This document shows positions 9,226 to 17,667 of a DNA stretch of 64,000 nt, piece after piece. Each line of letters begins with the position of its first letter. Position 1 is the stretch's first letter. The position numbers were made by a program, and so were the translations under genes. The notes under the pieces are model-generated. The model was not told where the DNA came from and ran no database searches. It worked only from the letters and a program-made list of their open reading frames with translations. The DNA comes from Bacteroidota bacterium. Its GTDB lineage: Bacteria; Bacteroidota; Bacteroidia; Chitinophagales; Chitinophagaceae. The stretch is taken from assembly GCA_023386555.1 (NCBI GenBank), contig JAEWJK010000003.1, positions 310,001 to 374,000 on the forward strand, read 5' to 3'.

Positions 9226-9253
9226 CAAAAAACCCTTTGAAAACTCAAAGGGT
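9226..9253 (-). terminator. Terminator of rpsP
   Basis: A 9-bp perfect stem ACCCTTTGA / TCAAAGGGT with a 4-nt loop, then a T-rich run (TTTTTTG) on the minus strand, 25 bp after the rpsP stop. Confidence 0.88.
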
Positions 9254-9277
9254 CTTATTGCAAAGCAATGTATTGAA

Positions 9278-9766
9278 TTAAGCTTCTGCTTCACCGCTGT
9301 TTTCAGCTGATTCTACAGCAGGTGCTGCAGGTGCATTTTGCTCATCGTTCTCAACACGTTTTACTGCAGGAGTATAAGGCCTGCTGTTTTTACGCTGCTT
9401 TCTGTGCTCATCATTACGACGGCGAATGTTAGACTCATGCTCTTCGTGCCAGCTCTGGAATTTTGTCATTGCAGTAGCCTCATCGAATAAGCCAAGTTTC
9501 ACACCACGTAATAAGTGCTTTAAATACAATACTCCTTTAAAAGAAAGTATTCTGCGAACTGTATCAGTAGGCTGAGCTCCTTTATGAAGCCACTCCAACG
9601 CTTTCTGACGATCCAACTGAATGGTTGCTGGTACAGTTAATGGGTTGTAAGTTCCTACCTTTTGGATGAACTTACCATCTCTTGGAGCACGAGCATCGGC
9701 TACTACGATAAAGTAGAAAGGCCTTTTTTTACTGCCGTGTCTCTGTAGTCTTAGTTTTACTGACAT
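9278..9766 (-). CDS. rpsP: 30S ribosomal protein S16
   Basis: Ribosomal protein of the small-subunit body. The N-terminal 80 residues are canonical S16 (VKLRLQRHGSKKRPFYFIVVADAR...DGKFIQKVGTYNPL). At 162 aa it is about twice the usual bacterial length. The rest is a basic segment (EHESNIRRRNDEHRKQRKN) and an Ala/Glu-rich acidic tail, an extension seen in bacteroidete S16. It is monocistronic here, with its own promoter and terminator. Confidence 0.96.
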   Translation of the reverse strand: MSVKLRLQRHGSKKRPFYFIVVADARAPRDGKFIQKVGTYNPLTVPATIQLDRQKALEWLHKGAQPTDTVRRILSFKGVLYLKHLLRGVKLGLFDEATAMTKFQSWHEEHESNIRRRNDEHRKQRKNSRPYTPAVKRVENDEQNAPAAPAVESAENSGEAEA

Positions 9767-9817
9767 TCTAAATAGAAATTTAAGCCAGGTGATGAAATTT
9801 GGTTAACAATAGGACGG

Positions 9818-9848
9818 CGAAAATAACAGTTAGGTTTTAATATTCCAA
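9818..9848 (-). promoter_or_regulatory. Candidate rpsP promoter, -33/-7 type
   Basis: On the minus strand TTG (9848-9846), a 20-bp spacer, then TATTTTCG (9825-9818), 7 of 8 matches to TAnnTTTG, about 52 bp before the start codon. Confidence 0.4.
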
Positions 9849-9920
9849 GTGATTATTGTCATGGAATGGTATTTTATGTTTTTTGATGATTCCAGCTGAT
9901 GATTCTTTACTCATCGTCCC

Positions 9921-9939
9921 TTGTGTCACTCACTTGTGC
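9921..9939 (+). repeat. Dispersed repeat core, type A
   Basis: TTGTGTCACTCACTTGTGC, one base off the type A core, in the gap between divergent rpsP and the lytic transglycosylase. Its outer arm starts ATGATTCCAGCTG at 9886. Confidence 0.83.
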
Positions 9940-10014
9940 TGAGGTTTTTCATGGCAGCAAAAATACTAAAGGCATCTTTTTTGAGCCAGTAAGCTTGTAC
10001 TTCAATCATATTCA

Positions 10015-10926
10015 ATGAAAACCTTCTATAAACCTGCAGCCATCTTCTTTTCAGGCGTTATTGCAACATGCATTATGTTTAGTCAAATGGCTTTCCGTGA
10101 TACCGAACCTGTTGGTAAACAGAACAATGTAGTAATGCCTTATCAATGGAAAGTTCCTAGGGTTCCAGAAATAATGAGCTTTGCCGGTGAAGGAGTACCA
10201 CTAGATCGTTGGGAAATAAGAGAAGCTTTTGACAGGGAATTACTCCTTAATTATTACCAGCAGCAGAATATTTTATACCTGATGAAGCTTGCTAACCGGT
10301 ATTTTCCCATGATAGAGGAAAGATTAAAGGCTAATGGAATTCCGGATGATTTCAAATACCTGTGTGTGGCTGAAAGCAATATTCAAAATCTAACATCGAA
10401 AGCAGGCGCAAAAGGATTCTGGCAATTTATGCCTAAAACGGCTCCTGGTTATTCTCTTGAAGTAAGTGAAGATGTTGATGAAAGATATAACCCGAGAAAA
10501 GCAACTGATGCTGCCTGTGTTTATCTAAAACAAGCGTATGAGAAATTTGGTTCCTGGACAGGTGCTGCTGCATCATACAATTGTGGAATGGGTGGCTATA
10601 ATGCACAAGCTAATTTTCAAGGCACAAAAAATTACTATGACCTGATGTTACCTGAAGAAACGAACAGGTATATCTTCAGAATACTTACATTCAAGCATTT
10701 GCTGGATAATGCTGATGAACTTGGCTACAAACCGGATGAAGCCGATCTGTACAAGCCTTTATCAACAAGACAGATCAATGTTTCGCAATCCATTCCGGAC
10801 CTTGCAATTTTTGCGAAAAACAATGGAACAAATTATAAGATGCTTAAACTGTTGAATCCCTGGCTCAGGACAAAAAAGCTAACGGTAAAAGGTAACAAAA
10901 CTTATCAAATCGATTTACCGAAATAA
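10015..10926 (+). CDS. Membrane-bound lytic murein transglycosylase (SLT/MltD-like)
   Basis: A 303-aa peptidoglycan-cleaving enzyme. After an N-terminal signal/anchor (residues 1-25) comes the GH23 domain, with catalytic Glu120 in VAESNIQNL, then SKAGAKGFWQFMPKTA and AAASYNCGMGGYN. The last 50 residues (INVSQSIPDLAIFAKNNGTNYKMLKLLNPWL) look like a single degenerate LysM-type binding motif. It acts on the cell wall from the periplasmic side. A dispersed repeat lies in its promoter region. Confidence 0.92.
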   Translation: MKTFYKPAAIFFSGVIATCIMFSQMAFRDTEPVGKQNNVVMPYQWKVPRVPEIMSFAGEGVPLDRWEIREAFDRELLLNYYQQQNILYLMKLANRYFPMIEERLKANGIPDDFKYLCVAESNIQNLTSKAGAKGFWQFMPKTAPGYSLEVSEDVDERYNPRKATDAACVYLKQAYEKFGSWTGAAASYNCGMGGYNAQANFQGTKNYYDLMLPEETNRYIFRILTFKHLLDNADELGYKPDEADLYKPLSTRQINVSQSIPDLAIFAKNNGTNYKMLKLLNPWLRTKKLTVKGNKTYQIDLPK

Positions 10927-10927
10927 A

Positions 10928-10953
10928 AAAGCCATCCTTTGCAGAATGGCTTT
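10928..10953. terminator. Bidirectional terminator between convergent genes
   Basis: Stem AAAGCCAT / ATGGCTTT with a 10-nt loop. An A-run before it and T-rich sequence on both strands let it serve the transglycosylase gene (plus) and the small secreted protein (minus). Confidence 0.75.
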
Positions 10954-10972
10954 GCTAATAGTATAACTTATA

Positions 10973-11383
10973 TTAATTGCCTGCCGGCTGTAAAGTTGAT
11001 GCCGCTTTTTGTCTTTTTTTAATTTCGTTAAACTGCTTGTACTTTTCTACACCCATAATTGCTTTTATCTGCTCATTTTTTTCCTCGTTATTAGCAGTGA
11101 TCTTTTCCTTCTTTTGTTCATCAGTTAGAGCAGCATCAGTTCTTATTCTCTTGTTCTTTTCAGCAGTATTATCCATCACTTGTTTTATCTGTTGAACCTG
11201 CTCATCGGTTAATCCAATTTCTTTAAATGCAGCAGCCAGTTCAGCTTCCTGCTTTTCCTTCATTTTTTGCTTTTCTTCTTTACTGGGTAACTTTGATTCA
11301 GTGGATTTTGCTTCTGTTGTCTGTGCATTGCTAAAAGCAACAAATACAAACAAGGCACATACGATAGTTAAAAACTTTTTCAT
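10973..11383 (-). CDS. Small secreted helical protein (Spy/CpxP-like character)
   Basis: A 136-aa protein. The ATG at 11383 gives the signal peptide MKKFLTIVCALFVFVAFSNAQ; a further ATG 21 bp upstream is less likely. The mature part is very charged and helical: a Lys/Glu-rich segment, then EIGLTDEQVQQIKQVMDNTAEKNKRI and LTDEQKKEKI. The repeated LTDEQ motif resembles the LTxxQ helices of Spy/CpxP periplasmic chaperones. That assignment is tentative. It lies just downstream of ffh. Confidence 0.7.
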   Translation of the reverse strand: MKKFLTIVCALFVFVAFSNAQTTEAKSTESKLPSKEEKQKMKEKQEAELAAAFKEIGLTDEQVQQIKQVMDNTAEKNKRIRTDAALTDEQKKEKITANNEEKNEQIKAIMGVEKYKQFNEIKKRQKAASTLQPAGN

Positions 11384-11441
11384 GGTGTTATTTTTTGAGG
11401 ACATTAAAGTTAATCAGAAAAAAATTGAGCTACCAGTTAAA

Positions 11442-12767
11442 TTACCTTTTCATTCCAGGCATCATCATTCTGCCCATTGGCATTTTGTTCATGCTCTGCA
11501 TCATCTGTCTCATCTGTTCAAATTGTTTCATAAAAGCATTCACATCAGAGATGTCTTTACCACAACCTTTTGCTATTCTTTGTCGTCTTGAAGTGGTAAT
11601 ACTATCCGGATTATTTCTTTCATAAGGTGTCATTGATTTTATGATCGCTTCTACTCCTTTAAATGCATCATCACTGATATCAATATCCTTGATCGCTTTA
11701 CCAACACCAGGTATCATTGCCATCAGGTCTTTCAGGTTACCCATTTTTTTTATCTGTTGCAATTGATCAAGGAAGTCCTGGAAGTCGAACTGATTTTTAC
11801 GGATCTTTTTCTCCAGCTTTTTAGCCTGATCTTCATCAAATTGCTCCTGTGCTTTTTCAACAAGAGAAGTAATATCACCCATTCCCAAAATACGCTGAGC
11901 CATCCTTTCAGGATAGAACACATCCAGCGTTTCCATTTTTTCACCACTGCTCGTAAACTTGATTGGTTTATTGACAATGTATTTAATGGAAAGAGCAGCA
12001 CCTCCTCTTGTGTCACCATCTAATTTAGTAAGTACAACACCGGAGAAATCTAATCTATCATTGAAAGCTTTCGCTGTATTCACTGCATCCTGGCCGGTCA
12101 TTGAATCAACAACAAAAAGAATTTCAGTTGGATTAACAGCTTTTTTGATATTAGCTACCTCCGTCATCATCACTTCATCCACTGCTAAACGACCTGCAGT
12201 ATCTATGATGATGACATTTTTATTCTTTGCTTTGGCTTCTTTAATTGCATTCTGAGCAATCTCAACAGCGTTCTTGTTTTCTCTTTCACTGTAAACATCC
12301 ACACCTATCTGGCCACCTAAAACAGTTAGCTGGTCAATCGCTGCCGGACGATAAATATCTGCAGCAACCAATAAAGGTGATTTACCCTTTTTTGTTTTGA
12401 GATAGTTTGCCAACTTACCGCTGAAAGTTGTTTTACCGCTACCCTGTAATCCTGCAATTAAAATGATAGCGGGAGCACCGGTGATATTAAATTCAGCTTC
12501 TGTTCCACCCATCAATTCAGTCAACTCATCCTGAACGATTTTTACCATTAATTGTCCTGGACTGATTGCATTTAAAACTTTTTCACCGGTGGCTTTGTCT
12601 TTTACCTTATCTGTAAATTCTTTAGCTATTTTATAGTTTACATCGGCATCAACCAATGCACGACGAATATCTTTTACCGTGTTGGCAATATTGAGTTCAT
12701 TAATTCTTGCTTCTCCTTTTAAATTCTTAAAAGCACCTTCTAATCTTTCGCTTAAACTTTGAAACAT
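11442..12767 (-). CDS. ffh: Signal recognition particle protein
   Basis: The GTPase of the SRP, which binds signal sequences and 4.5S RNA and delivers ribosomes to FtsY. The 441-aa protein has the N domain, then the G domain with GLQGSGKTT (106-114), DTAGRL (189-194) and TKLDGD (247-252). The C-terminal M domain is methionine-rich (QMRQMMQSMNKMPMGRMMMPG). Length and motifs are normal. A hairpin with a T-run lies between rpoD and this gene. Confidence 0.97.
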   Translation of the reverse strand: MFQSLSERLEGAFKNLKGEARINELNIANTVKDIRRALVDADVNYKIAKEFTDKVKDKATGEKVLNAISPGQLMVKIVQDELTELMGGTEAEFNITGAPAIILIAGLQGSGKTTFSGKLANYLKTKKGKSPLLVAADIYRPAAIDQLTVLGGQIGVDVYSERENKNAVEIAQNAIKEAKAKNKNVIIIDTAGRLAVDEVMMTEVANIKKAVNPTEILFVVDSMTGQDAVNTAKAFNDRLDFSGVVLTKLDGDTRGGAALSIKYIVNKPIKFTSSGEKMETLDVFYPERMAQRILGMGDITSLVEKAQEQFDEDQAKKLEKKIRKNQFDFQDFLDQLQQIKKMGNLKDLMAMIPGVGKAIKDIDISDDAFKGVEAIIKSMTPYERNNPDSITTSRRQRIAKGCGKDISDVNAFMKQFEQMRQMMQSMNKMPMGRMMMPGMKR

Positions 12768-12790
12768 AATTGCTGAGTTTCTGTTCTTTC

Positions 12791-12818
12791 AATAAAAAAA
12801 GTGAACCTAAGCTCACTT
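12791..12818 (-). terminator. Terminator-like hairpin between rpoD and ffh
   Basis: Minus strand stem AAGTGAGC / GTTCACTT (8 bp, one G-T) with loop TTAG, then TTTTTTTATT, 39 bp after the rpoD stop. A TATATTTG -7-like box (12830-12837) lies upstream of it, so ffh transcripts could start with this hairpin. Confidence 0.6.
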
Positions 12819-12856
12819 AAATAAGGCTGCAAATATAATGCTCGAAGGCTGAATGA

Positions 12857-13720
12857 CTATCCTAAATAAACTTTCAGGTACTTACACCTTGTAGTCGTTT
12901 TCAACTTATTGATTGCCTTGTCTTTGATTTGCCTCACTCTTTCCCTAGTCAGATGAAATTTTTCACCTATATCTTCCAGGCTTAATGGCTCCATCCCGAT
13001 TCCAAAAAAATAACAGAGTACTGCTTTCTGCCTGTCTGTAAGAGCCTGTAGTGATCGCTGTACTTCAGTTTGAAGCGATTCATAATGCTCAACACTCCTA
13101 TCTGTTTTTTCGGCATTTGGATTTTCCATGGTGTCTATCAATGTTCCGTCTTCTCCATCCATAATTGGAGAATCCATACTAACATGTCTTACACCAATAC
13201 CCATTGTCGCAGCAATTTCATCTATACTTATTTCAAGTAATGCGGCAACTTCTTCCGGTGAAGGTTCTCTTTCATATTGCTGTTCCAGTTGTTGATATGC
13301 TTTACTAATACGATTGGTTAATCCAACTTTATTCAATGGAAGCCTTACAATCCTGCTTTGTTCGGCAAGAGCCTGCAGAATACTCTGCCGTATCCACCAA
13401 ACAGCATAAGAAATGAACTTAAACCCTCTTGTTTCATCAAAACGAAGAGCAGCTTTGATCAATCCAAGATTTCCCTCGTTGATAAGATCAGGTAGCGATA
13501 ATCCCTGGTTTTGATACTGTTTTGCTACTGATACAACAAACCTGAGATTAGATTTTACCAACCTGTCGAGTGCTCTCTGGTCTCCATTTCTAATTCGCAA
13601 GGCAAGGTTTACTTCTTCGTCAGCAGTAATAAGATCAACTTTAGCAATCTCCTGGAGATACTTTTCGAGACTCTGAGACTCACGATTGGTAATAGATTTC
13701 GTGATCTTTAATTGACGCAT
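12857..13720 (-). CDS. rpoD: Primary RNA polymerase sigma factor (sigma-70/RpoD)
   Basis: The housekeeping sigma factor, in the short bacteroidete form (287 aa, no region 1.1). I use the ATG at 13720 because the family begins MRQLKITKSITNRESQ. The longer frame to 13798 adds an unrelated leader. Region 2 is intact (LRFVVSVAKQYQNQGLSLPDLINEGNLG, then RFDETRGFKFISYAVWWIRQSI), as are region 3 and the region 4 helix-turn-helix (SLEDIGEKFHLTRERVRQI). It recognises the TTG / TAnnTTTG promoters proposed in this window. Confidence 0.96.
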   Translation of the reverse strand: MRQLKITKSITNRESQSLEKYLQEIAKVDLITADEEVNLALRIRNGDQRALDRLVKSNLRFVVSVAKQYQNQGLSLPDLINEGNLGLIKAALRFDETRGFKFISYAVWWIRQSILQALAEQSRIVRLPLNKVGLTNRISKAYQQLEQQYEREPSPEEVAALLEISIDEIAATMGIGVRHVSMDSPIMDGEDGTLIDTMENPNAEKTDRSVEHYESLQTEVQRSLQALTDRQKAVLCYFFGIGMEPLSLEDIGEKFHLTRERVRQIKDKAINKLKTTTRCKYLKVYLG

Positions 13721-13923
13721 ACTCATGTAGAAAATATTTAGGGTATGATGGTAGCTTGGTTGTCTGACTTCAATTTCTACGTCACGTCTGCTACACAATT
13801 TAACAAATGCTATGAATCAATCCTAAAAATTTATTTCTCATCGTTTTGGCAGGCAAAGCATTACAGAAGTAAGATGGGCTTGAATCTCAGAACATGGCAG
13901 ATTGTTGAATAACGGAAAAAAAA

Positions 13924-13954
13924 TTTTGAGGGTATGAACTATTTACTATTATTG
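13924..13954 (+). promoter_or_regulatory. Candidate promoter of the START-like gene
   Basis: TTTTG (13924-13928), an 18-bp spacer and TATTATTG (13947-13954), 7 of 8 to TAnnTTTG. An AAGGAG ribosome-binding site follows near 13968, before the ATG at 13987. Confidence 0.35.
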
Positions 13955-13986
13955 CAGCCCTACAAACAAGGAGTAAAGTGATAGTA

Positions 13987-14370
13987 ATGAGTAAGAAGCA
14001 ATTATTTACATTGGAGTACCCGGTAAGATGTTCACCTAATATTTTGTACGAATTCTTAGCAACACCTGCTGGTTTGCAGGAGTGGTTTGCAGATAAAGTT
14101 GACGAATGGGAGAATGTTTACAGTTTCAGCTGGAGTGGTGGCACACCTGATAAAGCTGAAGTTTTGGAAAAAGAAGAAGATAAGTTCATCCGTTTTCATT
14201 GGTTACATACCGGAAAAGATGAATATTTTGAATTCAGAATTGAAAAAACTGAGATCACGAATCAAACTATTTTAGTCATAAAAGATTTTGCTGAAAAAGG
14301 CGAAATCAAAGACCAGAGCCAGCTTTGGGAATACCAGATCAAAGAATTATTTCATAGGCTTGGTGCTTAG
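13987..14370 (+). CDS. START-like (SRPBCC) domain protein
   Basis: A 127-aa cytoplasmic protein with a single START/AHSA1-like helix-grip fold: FTLEYPVRCSPNILYEFLATPAGLQEWFADKV at the front and LWEYQIKELFHRLG as the closing helix. The family is conserved in Bacteroidota and thought to bind a small hydrophobic ligand; the ligand is unknown. The ATG at 13987 is preferred to a GTG 9 bp upstream because an AAGGAG motif lies about 12 bp before it. Its 3' end overlaps the convergent gene by 24 bp. Confidence 0.85.
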   Translation: MSKKQLFTLEYPVRCSPNILYEFLATPAGLQEWFADKVDEWENVYSFSWSGGTPDKAEVLEKEEDKFIRFHWLHTGKDEYFEFRIEKTEITNQTILVIKDFAEKGEIKDQSQLWEYQIKELFHRLGA

Positions 14371-14931
14371 CATTTCCAGTATTTCCTGGTATGTTATTGA
14401 AAAGAAATCAAATGCATTATCCCACTGCTGCAGTGGGATTTTTTTTGCCAGTTTGATAAATGATCCCTTAGATAAGTCAGCGTTAATATCGCATTCGATG
14501 TAATTATCATTGCCGAAATGATGTTGCCAGGGATCCTCAGCATTACAAATCCACCATCCTTCAGTATGCATTTTCAAATAAGATTCTATTGAATGAGAAT
14601 ACAACTCTTTATTGTTTCCATGAAGTTGTAAAGTGATGCTGAAGAATTCACCCCACCAGAAAAAGCAACGGATAGCGAAAACATCTGTGTTTGAAAATAC
14701 TCTTGGATAATCAAGCATCACCCACGGTAACCCAAGATAATTTTCTCCCTTAGAAATTTTGGGTGGAATGGATGTGAATGATTTTGGCAGATGATTAGCC
14801 CTTTGCTGAAACTCTTCACTCAACTCTCCGAATAGCTGATATACTTTGTGAATGATGCGGTTCTTTGTTAAAATAAATTCCGCATCAATTACTAAAGCCA
14901 ATTCCTCTTTTGAAAGTTTTACATTTGTCAT
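14347..14931 (-). CDS. Conserved-type protein of unknown function
   Basis: A 194-aa cytoplasmic protein with no signal or membrane segment. Visible features are an N-terminal helix-rich part (KLSKEELALVIDAEFILTKNRIIHKVYQLFGELSEEF), an unusually tryptophan-rich middle (FFWWGEFF, EGWWICNAEDPWQHHF) and a C-terminal helix ending near the convergent START-like gene. I do not assign a family. Codon use and composition match its neighbours, so it is a real gene. Confidence 0.75.
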   Translation of the reverse strand: MTNVKLSKEELALVIDAEFILTKNRIIHKVYQLFGELSEEFQQRANHLPKSFTSIPPKISKGENYLGLPWVMLDYPRVFSNTDVFAIRCFFWWGEFFSITLQLHGNNKELYSHSIESYLKMHTEGWWICNAEDPWQHHFGNDNYIECDINADLSKGSFIKLAKKIPLQQWDNAFDFFSITYQEILEMLSTKPMK

Positions 14932-14959
14932 TCTACTTATTTGAGAAAGAAGTTACAAA

Positions 14960-16402
14960 GTGATTAAAAAACTTGATAAACTCATCATCCGTGCTTTTGT
15001 TGGGCCATTTTTAGCCACATTTCTCATTTCACTATTCGTATTGGTATTACAGTTTTTCTGGTTATGGATAGATGACCTTGTAGGAAAAGGACTTGACTTA
15101 TTTACCATCCTAACACTTATCAGCTATGTTGCCGCAACAGCTGTTCCTTTAGCGTTACCTTTAGCTCTGTTACTTTCTTCGATAATGACTTTTGGAAACC
15201 TGGGAGAATCATTTGAGCTCGTTGCCATCAAATCTGCCGGCATTTCTCTAATGCGATTTATGATGCCTTTGTTGGTTGTAGCTACATTAATTGCAGGTGT
15301 ATCTTTTCTTTTTGCTAATAATATTATTCCGATTGCAAATCTTAAACTTGAAAGTCTAAAATATGATCTGATTGTTTCAAAGCCTGCTTTCGATATTAAA
15401 GAAGGTGTTTTTTATAACAAGATCGAAGGCTATGTAATTAAATTAGGTAAGAAAGAAAAAGATGATAGCACTATTAGGAACATTACCATCTACGAAAAGA
15501 ATTATAACCTGCAGGATCACATGATGGTTGCTGAAAGTGGAGTGATGAGGGTTACACCTGATAAACGCTATCTTGAATTTATCCTTAAGAATGGCTGGCG
15601 TTATGAAGAAAAAGGAAACAGGGGAACTACCAATACAGAATTCATTCGCCTGGGTTTTAAAGAATACAAGAAGGTCTTTGATCTAAGCAGTTTTCAACTC
15701 AGCAAAACAGAGGATAGTTTATTTAAAGATCACCAGAGAATGTTGAGTGTACGGCAACTTAACACAAGACTTGATTCACTAGAAAAAATGGATAATCATT
15801 TTCTCAATCGTAACAAGCAGGAACTCTCTTCTCTATTCCGTTTTGCAGGATATGCCGATTCAACAAAACCTCCACCCACAAAACCAAACATCAAAGCAAA
15901 ATCATTTAAAGACCTAATACCTGCTGATTTGAAAAATATTGCCACAGAAAGAGCTATCAGCCAGGTAAATGCAAGTACAGGTGCAATTGATATGCTTGTT
16001 GCAGAGCAAAGTAATCGTGAGAAAGATATACGAAGCCATAAAATAGAATGGCACAGAAAATTTACTCTTTCCTTTGCATGCATCCTTTTATTTATGATCG
16101 GGGCACCATTAGGTTCAATCATTCGTAAAGGAGGTTTAGGTACTCCATTGGTTTTTGCCGTGATCTTCTTTATCATCTTTCATCTCTTCAACACATTTGG
16201 AGAGAAATTTGTAAAGGAAGATGTTACCAGTGCATTTGTTGGAATGTGGCTTTCGGCTTTGATTTTAATTCCTATATGTTTCTTTCTTACTTATAAGGCA
16301 ATGAGAGATTCACAATTGTTCAATAAAGAATTTTATTATCGTTCTTACCGCACAATGAAAAGGATCTTAAATTTAAAAACTGCAAATAATTCATCTAAAT
16401 AA
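14960..16402 (+). CDS. LptF/LptG family permease (YjgP/YjgQ)
   Basis: An inner-membrane permease of the lipopolysaccharide export machine. The 480-aa protein starts with GTG (MIKKLDKLIIRAFVGPFLATFLISLF). It has three N-terminal membrane segments, a large periplasmic domain (about 130-350; KPAFDIKEGVFYNKIEGYVIKLG) and three C-terminal segments (IGAPLGSIIRKGGLGTPL). This is the LptF/G layout with a longer, basic periplasmic insert. Which of LptF or LptG it is cannot be told. Confidence 0.92.
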   Translation: MIKKLDKLIIRAFVGPFLATFLISLFVLVLQFFWLWIDDLVGKGLDLFTILTLISYVAATAVPLALPLALLLSSIMTFGNLGESFELVAIKSAGISLMRFMMPLLVVATLIAGVSFLFANNIIPIANLKLESLKYDLIVSKPAFDIKEGVFYNKIEGYVIKLGKKEKDDSTIRNITIYEKNYNLQDHMMVAESGVMRVTPDKRYLEFILKNGWRYEEKGNRGTTNTEFIRLGFKEYKKVFDLSSFQLSKTEDSLFKDHQRMLSVRQLNTRLDSLEKMDNHFLNRNKQELSSLFRFAGYADSTKPPPTKPNIKAKSFKDLIPADLKNIATERAISQVNASTGAIDMLVAEQSNREKDIRSHKIEWHRKFTLSFACILLFMIGAPLGSIIRKGGLGTPLVFAVIFFIIFHLFNTFGEKFVKEDVTSAFVGMWLSALILIPICFFLTYKAMRDSQLFNKEFYYRSYRTMKRILNLKTANNSSK

Positions 16403-16409
16403 CCATGCT

Positions 16410-17156
16410 ATGGAAAACACATTAAATGGCCGAAGAGAGTTTATTAAAAACGCAGGGAAGGCTAGCATTGCTGCCGGATTAACATTCACCGCATTACCAT
16501 CTTTCGCAGAAATATTTGAGCCTGCTACTTTTAATATTGGCTTTCTGCAAAAACCTTTGCCTTATGCTTTTAATGCACTTGAACCTGTGATAGATGCTAT
16601 GACAATGGAAATCCATTACACAAAACATGCTGCAGGTTATGCAAAAAATCTTGCTGATGCTGCAACTGCAGAAAATGTAGACACAAAAAAGATAAAGCTC
16701 GAAGACCTACTGAAAAATATATCTAAGTATTCAACTAAGATGAGAAATAATGCAGGTGGACATTATAATCATGAACTATTCTGGGAAACAATGTCGCCAA
16801 AACCTGAGAAATCACCAGACCAGCAACTTGGTAAAGCAATTGAAAAAGATTTCGGTTCATTTGATGCATTTAAAAAACAATTTAGTGATGCTGCATCTTC
16901 TCGTTTTGGCAGTGGATGGGCCTGGCTGGTAATTGGCAATGATAATAAACTAATCATCACTTCTACACCTAACCAGGATAATCCTTTGATGGATGTTGCA
17001 GAAGTAAAAGGAACTCCGCTAATAGGATTAGACGTATGGGAACATGCTTATTACTTAAAGTATCAAAACAAAAGAGCTGACTATATCAACAATTGGTGGA
17101 ATATAATTGATTGGGATTTTGTTGAAAAAAGATATAGGAAACTTACAGATAAATAG
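16410..17156 (+). CDS. Superoxide dismutase (Fe/Mn), Tat-exported
   Basis: Converts superoxide to peroxide and oxygen. The metal ligands are His69 (MEIHYTKH), His121 (NNAGGHYNHELFW), Asp208 and His212 (DVWEHAYY). Unlike cytoplasmic SodA/SodB it has an about 35-residue leader with a twin-arginine motif, RREFIKNAG (8-16), a hydrophobic stretch and an Ala-x-Ala-like end. It is therefore predicted to fold in the cytoplasm and act in the periplasm. Fe or Mn preference is not decided. It follows the LptF/G gene by 7 bp. Confidence 0.93.
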   Translation: MENTLNGRREFIKNAGKASIAAGLTFTALPSFAEIFEPATFNIGFLQKPLPYAFNALEPVIDAMTMEIHYTKHAAGYAKNLADAATAENVDTKKIKLEDLLKNISKYSTKMRNNAGGHYNHELFWETMSPKPEKSPDQQLGKAIEKDFGSFDAFKKQFSDAASSRFGSGWAWLVIGNDNKLIITSTPNQDNPLMDVAEVKGTPLIGLDVWEHAYYLKYQNKRADYINNWWNIIDWDFVEKRYRKLTDK

Positions 17157-17176
17157 AACTGATCTAAATCACAATT

Positions 17177-17214
17177 AACGGTACACGGTTCAATAACTTT
17201 GTACCGTTTTTTAT
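17177..17214 (+). terminator. Terminator after superoxide dismutase
   Basis: Stem AACGGTAC / GTACCGTT with a 16-nt loop followed by TTTTTTATT. The loop is large, so confidence is moderate. Confidence 0.55.
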
Positions 17215-17228
17215 TAAAACCAATTCAA

Positions 17229-17639
17229 ATGAAAGCAACAGCAAAATGGATAGATAAGTTAGCATTCGATGTTGTATCAGACAATGATCATACTATCAGG
17301 ATGGATACAACAGAAGCAGGCGGAAGTCTTGATAGTGGTATGAGCCCGAAAAAGGCCATATTAGGTGCATTAAATGTTTGTAGTGGAATGGATGTAGCTG
17401 GTATTTTGAAGAAAATGAGAGTAGACTTTACAAAGCTTGAGGTTGAATCTGAAGCAGAACAAACGGATACAGATCCGAAAGTGTTTAAAGATATAAAGAT
17501 GATCTACAGAAGTGATATATCGAAAGAGAATATTTATAAGTTTGAAAAAGCTATTCATCTTTCTCATGAAACTTATTGCGGCATATCAGCTATGTTAAAA
17601 AAACACTGTGATATAACATACAAAATAGAATTGCTGTAA
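17229..17639 (+). CDS. OsmC family protein
   Basis: A 136-aa OsmC/Ohr-like protein, probably a thiol-dependent hydroperoxide reductase. The ATG at 17229 (MKATAKWIDKLAFDV) is preferred to an upstream TTG. The two conserved cysteines are in LGALNVCSGMDVAGIL and ETYCGISAML, at the spacing normal for the family. Its position after superoxide dismutase suggests a loose oxidative-stress group. Confidence 0.9.
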   Translation: MKATAKWIDKLAFDVVSDNDHTIRMDTTEAGGSLDSGMSPKKAILGALNVCSGMDVAGILKKMRVDFTKLEVESEAEQTDTDPKVFKDIKMIYRSDISKENIYKFEKAIHLSHETYCGISAMLKKHCDITYKIELL

Positions 17640-17667
17640 CTGTACATTTGAGCCTCAAATAATCATC

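Noticed and set aside
10977..12255. Several plus-strand open frames opposite the small secreted protein and ffh
   Set aside because: Antisense shadows of well-supported genes with no motifs or start context of their own.
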